Of a stretch of 12,963 nt of DNA, positions 8,160 to 12,963 are shown piece by piece (the first letter of the stretch is position 1; the number at the start of each line of letters is the position of its first letter). Under the pieces are notes generated by a model. That model was not told the origin of the DNA and did not search any database. It was given only the letters and a program-made list of their open reading frames with translations. Position numbers and translations under genes: made by a program. The DNA is from Marinilabiliales bacterium (GTDB taxonomy: Bacteria > Bacteroidota > Bacteroidia > Bacteroidales > BM523), in the NCBI GenBank assembly GCA_002869425.1, contig PKSZ01000381.1, positions 1 to 12,963 of the forward strand, read 5' to 3'.

Positions 8160-9268
8160 GGATCAACATTTTTATTGCAATATTGTTCTTTTCCGTTTGT
8201 TTACAAGCTCAAAACATTGTTCAAAACCCGAGCTTTGAAGAGGTTGAATTTTATCTATGTTCACGTATTATGATTGGTGCTTTTGAGGACTTTTCCACAA
8301 AATACTGGAGCATGCCTTCAGCTGCATCTCCTGATATATTTAGCACACAGGTTGATGAAAAATGCTGGACCTATGCGTGTTCACCAGGATCAATTAAAAC
8401 TTCAGCAGGCCACCAAATACCAAGAACAGGTAGCAACATGGTGGGTATCTACACATATGGAATGTACAGAGGATCTGAATATCACGAATATTTGCAAACA
8501 AAACTCAAAGAACCTCTTATTCCCGGAAACAGATATTATGTAGAATTTTGGGTGTGCAGATCTTGCCTTGTTGAAACGGCTAGTAACAATATTGGAGTAT
8601 TTTTCACCGGCAAATTAATAAACAGGAAAAGTACAAGGTCATTTTACAATAATCCCCAAATTAATGCTGAAGAAGTTGTAACTGAGTCAAAAGAATGGAC
8701 AAAAATATCAGGTTTTTTTACGGCTAAATATCCACATGAAGTAATGATCATTGGTAATTTTCATAAAGATGCTGATACAAAAATACGCACGGTTGAGGCT
8801 TGCAATAACAAAAAACTACTTAGTCAGGATGAAGCATACTACTATATTGATGACATACTGGTTAGAGTAGCTGAAAAAACAGAAGTGGATGAAAAAAATA
8901 AAGTGAATGATTTTTCAAAACTACAAAAAGGAGAATCTATCATCCTTGAAAATATCTTTTTTGATTTTGATGAAGCGATAATACTAAAAAAATCATTTCC
9001 TGAATTGGAAAAACTTTACAGGTTTCTGAAACAAAACCAGCATATAATTGAAATTAGTGGTCATACAGACAATGTTGGAAGTAAGGAATACAACAAGCTA
9101 TTATCTGAAGAAAGAGCACAAGCGGTTGTAGATTATCTTATAGATAAGGGAATCAATCAGGAAAGACTAAAGAGCAGAGGTTTCGGAAGCAGTGAACCCA
9201 TCGCGACAAATAAAGATGAAGTCGGACGAGCCCAAAACAGGCGGGTGGAAATTAAAATTATAGAATAA
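8156..9268 (+). CDS. OmpA-family peptidoglycan-binding envelope protein with Cys-rich N-terminal domain
   Basis: This is a 370-residue exported protein predicted to sit at the outer membrane or periplasm and hold peptidoglycan. A signal peptide (1-19, RINIFIAILFFSVCLQAQ after the start) ends in a signal peptidase I type site. C15 is not in a good lipobox. The N-terminal domain starts with IVQNPSFEEVEF (21-32), a PN(P/G)SFE opening seen in many Bacteroidota OmpA-type and cell-surface proteins, and looks like a beta-sandwich. It has six cysteines (C35, C70, C75, C134, C137, C216), with a CxxC at 134-137, suggesting disulfides. The C-terminal OmpA domain (about 260-370) has FFDFDEA, SGHTDNVGS with D305, and LSEERAQ with R320, the two residues that normally grip diaminopimelate. 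It closes with GRAQNRRVEIKI. The start is the GTG at 8156, whose GTGA overlaps the GNAT stop by 4 bp. The signal peptide begins directly there. Confidence 0.88.
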   Translation: MRINIFIAILFFSVCLQAQNIVQNPSFEEVEFYLCSRIMIGAFEDFSTKYWSMPSAASPDIFSTQVDEKCWTYACSPGSIKTSAGHQIPRTGSNMVGIYTYGMYRGSEYHEYLQTKLKEPLIPGNRYYVEFWVCRSCLVETASNNIGVFFTGKLINRKSTRSFYNNPQINAEEVVTESKEWTKISGFFTAKYPHEVMIIGNFHKDADTKIRTVEACNNKKLLSQDEAYYYIDDILVRVAEKTEVDEKNKVNDFSKLQKGESIILENIFFDFDEAIILKKSFPELEKLYRFLKQNQHIIEISGHTDNVGSKEYNKLLSEERAQAVVDYLIDKGINQERLKSRGFGSSEPIATNKDEVGRAQNRRVEIKIIE

Positions 9269-9276
9269 TATAGAAT

Positions 9277-9312
9277 TTTGCATATCTATATATTTGTATT
9301 TTTATATATTTG
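9277..9312 (+). promoter_or_regulatory. Promoter region with duplicated TATATTTG -7 elements upstream of the ferredoxin
   Basis: Two exact copies of TATATATTTG lie at 9287-9296 and 9303-9312, 16 bp apart. Each contains TATATTTG (9289-9296 and 9305-9312), a perfect match to the Bacteroidota -7 consensus TAnnTTTG. A TTTG at 9277-9280 could serve as the -33 box for the second copy, although the 24-bp spacer is a little long. Transcription from the second copy would start about 10 bases before the ATG at 9327. The ferredoxin therefore probably has its own promoter, in addition to any readthrough from the OmpA gene. Confidence 0.55.
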
Positions 9313-9326
9313 CAAAAAAAAGAATT

Positions 9327-9509
9327 ATGGGAACTATTAAAGTAGAAGAGAAATTTTGTCCTAAAAACCATTCCTGCCCAACTGTCAGAATGTGTCCGGC
9401 AGGTGCAATCAGTCAAAAGAGTCCATACAGTGCACCTGAAATAGATTATTCTAAATGCACCAATTGCGGACTATGCACGCAAAGCTGTTATGCTTTTGTA
9501 AGCAAATAA
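9327..9509 (+). CDS. Small 4Fe-4S ferredoxin-like protein (60 aa)
   Basis: This 60-residue protein has seven cysteines and is almost certainly an iron-sulfur protein, with a probable role in cytosolic electron transfer. The C-terminal half carries a classic C44-x2-C47-x2-C50-x3-C54 motif (KCTNCGLCTQSC). The N-terminal half has C11, C17 and C23, with C23 in the MCPAGAI context typical of the CP ligand. In a standard 2[4Fe-4S] ferredoxin, C44, C47 and C50 pair with the remote C23P to hold one cluster. The other site would then have only C11, C17 and C54, one ligand short of the usual four. It may bind one [4Fe-4S] cluster plus a 3-Cys site, or a single cluster. The proline after the final cysteine is replaced by tyrosine. 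ATG at 9327 is preferred over a TTG at 9294, which falls inside the promoter element. No redox partner gene is adjacent. Confidence 0.82.
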   Translation: MGTIKVEEKFCPKNHSCPTVRMCPAGAISQKSPYSAPEIDYSKCTNCGLCTQSCYAFVSK

Positions 9510-9567
9510 AAAAACAATGAGTGTCACTGATCTGATTTCAATCATGACAGGCATTTGTGCATCTCTT

Positions 9568-9587
9568 TAAATGCCCTGGGGCACTTA
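9568..9587. terminator. Hairpin between convergent ferredoxin and aldehyde dehydrogenase genes
   Basis: The stem pairs TGCCC (9572-9576) with GGGCA (9579-9583), probably opening to a 4-base loop. It can be extended by TAA/TTA across one A-C mismatch. On the plus strand a T-rich stretch follows. On the minus strand the hairpin abuts the aldehyde dehydrogenase stop at 9590, and only a short T-run follows it. It is a plausible bidirectional terminator, but weaker than the one at 11017-11041. Confidence 0.5.
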
Positions 9588-9589
9588 TT

Positions 9590-11002
9590 TTACTTGTTTT
9601 TCACCAATAATTTTGGCTCCATCATTTCATGAATGGCATATTTTATACCTTCCCTGCCAAAACCTGAATCTTTTACTCCTCCATATGGCATATGATCTAC
9701 CCGAAAAGTGGGAATATCATTAATAATAACACCACCCACGTCGAGCAAATAATAGGCTTTATTCATTTCATCTATGCTATCCGTAAAAACACCCGCCTGC
9801 AAACCGTACCTTCCGGAATTAACAGATTGTAATGCATCTTCATAATTGGTATACTTTTCTAGACTTACCACGGGACCAAATACTTCCATAGCGCATACAT
9901 TCATCTCCGAGTTTGTATGCGTAAGAACTGTAGGCTCATAATATGTTCCTTTTCGTTTTCCTCCAGTAAGAATTTTTGCGCCTTTTTGTACAGCATCTGC
10001 AACCCAATTATCTATGCGAATTGCATTTTCCTCATCTATCATAGATGTTATTTCTGTATCCTCTTCCAATGGATTACCTTGCTTAATATCTTTTACTTTC
10101 TTTACAAAACTATCGGCAAACTCATCAAAGACATCCTCATCAACATATATCCTCTGCACATGAATACATACCTGTCCCTGATATGCATAACTACCTATTA
10201 TACACCTCTTAACAGCTTCTTCAATATCTGCTGATTTTGTAACAATGACTCCGGCATTTCCTCCCAACTCAAGCGCAACCTTCTTGTTACCAGCCTGTGA
10301 TTTCATCTTCCATCCTACTTCTGGTGATCCAGTGAAGGACAACATTTTAAACCTTTCATCCGTAACCAGTTGGTTTCCTGCCTCCCTGTCCATAGGTAGA
10401 ATTGAGACAGCACCTTTAGGCAAGTCTGTTTTATTAATTATCCGAGCCAGCTCCAAGGTTGATAAAGGTGTAGATCGTGCAGGTTTTAGTATTATACAAT
10501 TACCTGCAGCAATAGCAGGTGCAATTTTATGAACAGCAAGGTTCAAGGGGAAATTAAAGGGTGCTATTCCGGCCACAAGTCCTATTGGAAAATATTTAAC
10601 AACTGCTTCTTTACCTTCTCCTGCAGGAGTCCAGTCAATGCTCAAATATTCCGCAGGTAATCTTTTGGCCTCTTCAGCAGCAACAATAAAAGTCTGAACA
10701 GCCCTATCGATTTCTCCGTAGGCATATTTCAATGGCTTTCCAGCTTCTTTTGCTAATATATCTGCCAAATGCAATTTCTCAATATTTATGTCAACTGCTA
10801 TCTGCATCAATATTTCATACTTTTTATATGCAGGCATCTCTTTCATGATTGCAGATGCCTTCTGTGCAGAAAGAATGGCTTTTTCCAATTCTTCTGCCCC
10901 TGCAATAAATGTAGAACTGACCTTGCTATTATCAAAAGGATTGATTACATCCAGTTTTTTTTCTGTACTGACAAACTCACCAGCAACATAAATCTTGTGC
11001 AT
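9590..11002 (-). CDS. NAD(P)-dependent aldehyde dehydrogenase (ALDH superfamily, ALDH21/y4uC-like)
   Basis: Aldehyde dehydrogenases oxidise aldehydes to carboxylates (or acyl derivatives) with NAD(P)+ in the cytosol. This 470-residue protein has all the standard landmarks. They are the oxyanion N150 in APFNFP, the cofactor-binding K173 in LKPA, FTGSPEVG (223-230), the general base E245 in LELGG, the catalytic C279 in GQVCIHVQRI, and E373 in MEVFGPV. GRYGLQAGVFT (397-407) and PYGGVKDSGFGREG (439-452) complete the fold. The ELGGNAG sequence (N in place of the common K) and the CIHVQRI context recall the ALDH21/y4uC-like branch, whose physiological substrates are mostly unknown; that placement is from memory. 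I chose ATG at 11002, where the usual HKIYVAGEF opening starts. An earlier in-frame ATG at 11044 would run translation through a strong terminator hairpin. The gene converges on the ferredoxin. Confidence 0.92.
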   Translation of the reverse strand: MHKIYVAGEFVSTEKKLDVINPFDNSKVSSTFIAGAEELEKAILSAQKASAIMKEMPAYKKYEILMQIAVDINIEKLHLADILAKEAGKPLKYAYGEIDRAVQTFIVAAEEAKRLPAEYLSIDWTPAGEGKEAVVKYFPIGLVAGIAPFNFPLNLAVHKIAPAIAAGNCIILKPARSTPLSTLELARIINKTDLPKGAVSILPMDREAGNQLVTDERFKMLSFTGSPEVGWKMKSQAGNKKVALELGGNAGVIVTKSADIEEAVKRCIIGSYAYQGQVCIHVQRIYVDEDVFDEFADSFVKKVKDIKQGNPLEEDTEITSMIDEENAIRIDNWVADAVQKGAKILTGGKRKGTYYEPTVLTHTNSEMNVCAMEVFGPVVSLEKYTNYEDALQSVNSGRYGLQAGVFTDSIDEMNKAYYLLDVGGVIINDIPTFRVDHMPYGGVKDSGFGREGIKYAIHEMMEPKLLVKNK

Positions 11003-11016
11003 GACTGAAATATTAT

Positions 11017-11041
11017 AAAAAAGGGGGCATTCGCCCCCTTT
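11017..11041 (-). terminator. Rho-independent terminator of the secreted repeat-protein gene
   Basis: On the minus strand a perfect stem (AAAGGGGGC paired with GCCCCCTTT, loop GAAT) is followed by a run of T residues. It lies 19 bases past the TAA at 11060-11062. The plus-strand side has only a short T-run, so the direction is minus. It ends the secreted repeat protein's transcript just 15 bases before the aldehyde dehydrogenase ATG. Confidence 0.9.
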
Positions 11042-11059
11042 CATTAAACAATAAATATA

Positions 11060-11314
11060 TTATTTCTTAATCAATGATCCAGATGCATTTCCTTCAGATG
11101 AAACAACTGAAATAAAATACACACCTGATTCCAATGATGAAACATCAATTTTTGATATTACTGAAGAAGACTCCTCACTAATAACAGTCTTACCAGTTAC
11201 ATCTGTAATTGTAATAACTGATCCTTCATTCATATTTTCTAATACTATATAAGAATCAGTAGGATTTGGATACATTGAAATTCCAGAGGTACCGTTAATC
11301 TCATTAATTCCTAA
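11060..11314 (-). other. Type IX secretion system C-terminal sorting domain (type A-like)
   Basis: This segment encodes the C-terminal sorting signal of the secreted repeat protein. The hallmarks are in order: a YPNP turn, a hydrophobic strand (IVLEN), the ITDVTGKTV strand pair, the ID-SSLESGVYFISV strand, and a basic end (LIKK). In the family this beta-sandwich targets proteins to the PorU sortase complex and is removed on export. Confidence 0.88.
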
Positions 11315-12963
11315 TACAGTAACATCATTTACATCACGAGGAATCACTTTCCACTCGCTAAAGTTATAATACATAATTCCTGTTACATCATAGCTTGTTC
11401 CTTGTGTTGGAGTGTAAGCATACAGATCGTCATCTACGTAAAGATCATCCGTTGTTGGCGTACCATTATTGATAGTCCACATTCCATAACCAGCATTTGC
11501 ATTAACACATTCTGCTGATTCGAACTTTACAAGAACACTTTCATACATTTCCTGTCCACCGTCACCTGTACCAATAACAGTTTCAGGAACTACATTTCCA
11601 CTAGAAACTACATTGTAATTTGTTACATATGAAAGTTCTGTAAGGTTATAATATTCTGAAACCTCAGCAGAGAATGTAACGCTATCACCAACACTTGGTG
11701 TATTGTTCATATCAAACACATAAATTCCAGTCCATGGTCCAGTTCCTGACTGCATCCAATATGCGCCTGATTTTACTCCTGTAACAATACCACCTGTTTC
11801 AACAGTTTGTGTAGCATAAGGAGAATCTCCGGATGCATCAGCAGTGTACTGAATATCATAAATAGAAGTATAGCCACTAGCACTTGCTTCAGTTACAGTA
11901 ACTGTCCATACCTTAGTAGTTGCATCCTGAGCTGTAACTGTATATGTAAAAGCTGATGAGAAATCTTGTGCAACACCAGAAGCAGGATCAATAGTTGCTC
12001 CGGTTGATACTGTAATTGTAGGAGTAAGATTTGTTACGTCTGTTCCGTTGGCTACTTCAATAGCTACTGTACCTCCTGCACTAGTAATTGTAGCAGGACC
12101 TGTTTGCTCAGCAAAAGTGAAAGTAACAATCTCTGCCTGTGAACCTGCAGAACCACTTTCAATAACATCATTTGCATTTCTTGGCAAAGCTTTCCATTCA
12201 GAATAACTGTAATACATAACACCAGTTACATCATAATTTGTTCCCTGTGTTGGTGTATAAGCATACAAATCATCATCAACATAAACCGTATCTGCTAATG
12301 TAGCGCCATTGTTAATGTTCCACATTCCATAACCAACATTGGCATCAACACATTCTGCAGTTTCAAATTTAACAAGAACACTTTCGTACATTTCTGCACT
12401 TGCATCACCTGTACCAATTACAGTTGCCGGAACAGTATTTCCTGTTGAAACAACAGTATAACCACTAACATTGGTCAATTCAGTAAGGTCATAATATTCA
12501 GTAACTTCACATGTAAAAGTAATACTATCACCAATATTCGGGGTATTAGCAGCATCATATACATATGCACCTGACCAAGGTCCTGTACCAGACTGAACCC
12601 AGTATGCACCAGTTTTTGTTGCAGTTACAATACCTCCAGTAAGAACTGTTTGAGTAATATATGGTGAATCGCCTGAAGCATCAGCTGTATACTGAATGTC
12701 ATAAATATCAACCATAGAAACTGAGCTTACAGTAACAGTCCAGGCTTTTTCAGTTGAACCATCTTCTGCAGTAACAGTATATGTTACAGGAGTCGTAAAA
12801 TCCTGAGCTACACCACTTGCAGGAACAACAGTTGCTCCTGTTGAAACTGTAACTGTAGGAATTAAATTTGTAACATCAGTTCCAGGCATTACGGAAACAT
12901 CAACTGTAGCATTTGCTGAATTAATTACAGCAGGTGCTGCTTGTTCTGTCAGTTCAAAACCAG
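11060..12963 (-). CDS. Large secreted repeat protein with type IX secretion sorting domain (5' end outside window)
   Basis: The frame stays open to the right edge, so the N-terminus, signal peptide and any catalytic domain are missing; at least 633 residues are visible. Two tandem units of about 280 residues each combine a bacterial DUF5018-like beta domain (GTDVTNL..., VSTGAT, PASGVAQDF, YTVTA, WTVTV) with a second domain opening IYDIQYTADASGDSPY and continuing TGGIVT, GAYW-QSGTGPW-G-YV. The second domain resembles the OB-fold modules found next to secreted nucleases and phosphoesterases in Bacteroidota. The last 80 or so residues are a Por/type IX secretion sorting domain: MYPNPTDSYIVLEN, ITDVTGKTV, IDVSSLESGVYFISV and a C-terminal LIKK. 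The protein should cross the outer membrane by the type IX system and be released or anchored at the surface. The visible part has no catalytic motif I recognise, so its activity is unknown. An intrinsic terminator follows the stop. Confidence 0.88.
   Translation of the reverse strand, partial: GFELTEQAAPAVINSANATVDVSVMPGTDVTNLIPTVTVSTGATVVPASGVAQDFTTPVTYTVTAEDGSTEKAWTVTVSSVSMVDIYDIQYTADASGDSPYITQTVLTGGIVTATKTGAYWVQSGTGPWSGAYVYDAANTPNIGDSITFTCEVTEYYDLTELTNVSGYTVVSTGNTVPATVIGTGDASAEMYESVLVKFETAECVDANVGYGMWNINNGATLADTVYVDDDLYAYTPTQGTNYDVTGVMYYSYSEWKALPRNANDVIESGSAGSQAEIVTFTFAEQTGPATITSAGGTVAIEVANGTDVTNLTPTITVSTGATIDPASGVAQDFSSAFTYTVTAQDATTKVWTVTVTEASASGYTSIYDIQYTADASGDSPYATQTVETGGIVTGVKSGAYWMQSGTGPWTGIYVFDMNNTPSVGDSVTFSAEVSEYYNLTELSYVTNYNVVSSGNVVPETVIGTGDGGQEMYESVLVKFESAECVNANAGYGMWTINNGTPTTDDLYVDDDLYAYTPTQGTSYDVTGIMYYNFSEWKVIPRDVNDVTVLGINEINGTSGISMYPNPTDSYIVLENMNEGSVITITDVTGKTVISEESSSVISKIDVSSLESGVYFISVVSSEGNASGSLIKK
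11321..12121 (-). repeat. Tandem repeat unit 2 of the secreted protein (DUF5018-like plus OB-like domain)
   Basis: This is the membrane-distal unit next to the sorting domain, from FTFAEQTG to PRDVNDVT. It aligns along its full length with the unit to its right, with a period of about 840 bp. Long identical peptides are shared, including YTADASGDSPY, YVDDDLYAYTPTQGT and MYESVLVKFE. At DNA level the copies differ at many third positions, so the duplication is not very recent. Confidence 0.85.
12152..12958 (-). repeat. Tandem repeat unit 1 of the secreted protein (DUF5018-like plus OB-like domain)
   Basis: This unit runs from FELTEQAAPAV to PRNANDVI and is homologous to the unit at 11321-12121. 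Both contain one conserved cysteine in the AEC motif (FETAEC here, FESAEC there). Only this copy has a second cysteine, in the TCEVTEYY strand, where the other has SAEVSEYY. Further copies may lie beyond the right edge. Confidence 0.82.

Noticed and set aside
9294..9326. TTG start adding 11 residues to the ferredoxin
   Set aside because: The codon lies inside the consensus promoter repeat, and the extra residues are AT-rich noise.
9517..9570. 17-codon open frame (ATG at 9517, TAA at 9568) after the ferredoxin
   Set aside because: It is very short, lies in the hairpin region between convergent genes, and has no recognisable product or initiation signal. A small peptide cannot be excluded but is not supported.
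11003..11044. Possible 14-residue extension of the aldehyde dehydrogenase from an ATG at 11044
   Set aside because: It would be encoded by the intrinsic terminator hairpin of the preceding gene and has no family similarity. MHKIYVAGEF at 11002 is a normal start for the family.

Overview
The window (about 13 kb, AT-rich) looks chromosomal and comes from a member of the Bacteroidota. The strongest evidence is a secreted protein ending in a type IX secretion (Por) sorting domain. Bacteroidota-style promoter elements (TAnnTTTG) instead of Shine-Dalgarno sites, a Bacteroidota-type OmpA protein with an N-terminal PNPSFE domain, and the overall protein sequence style agree with this. No rRNA, tRNA, CRISPR array, insertion sequence or phage gene was seen.

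Layout. (1) Positions 1-1197, + strand: the C-terminal two thirds of an ATP-dependent Lon protease, cut by the left edge. (2) Positions 1194-5501, - strand: a tight three-gene cluster, read right to left, of a SanA/YdcF-type membrane-anchored DUF218 protein, an RlmD/RumA-type 23S rRNA uracil methyltransferase, and a cyanophycin-synthetase-like protein. The last gene meets lon tail to tail and shares stop-codon bases with it. (3) Positions 5657-9268, + strand: a coupled run of an ABC-F ATPase, a GNAT acetyltransferase and an OmpA-family envelope protein (1-bp gap, then a 4-bp overlap). (4) Positions 9327-9509, + strand: a 60-residue iron-sulfur protein behind its own strong-looking promoter. 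(5) Positions 9590-11002, - strand: an NAD(P)-dependent aldehyde dehydrogenase, convergent with the ferredoxin across a hairpin. (6) Positions 11060 to the right edge, - strand: the C-terminal part of a large secreted repeat protein, followed by a textbook intrinsic terminator.

How the genes fit together. Most are housekeeping or envelope functions: protein quality control, rRNA modification, ribosome-associated ATPase, envelope barrier and peptidoglycan anchoring. They do not form one obvious pathway. The most unusual gene is the cyanophycin-synthetase homologue. Its ATP-grasp half looks intact, but its Mur-ligase half has a degraded P-loop and ends where the C-terminal lobe should begin. 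It therefore probably cannot add arginine to an aspartate backbone as classical CphA does. It may instead polymerise a preformed dipeptide, as cyanobacterial CphA2 does, or make a different peptide. No cyanophycinase or isoaspartyl peptidase gene is in view.

Several translation starts are not the longest possible ones. The ABC-F, ferredoxin and aldehyde dehydrogenase genes start at internal ATG codons. The rRNA methyltransferase and OmpA-family genes appear to use GTG.
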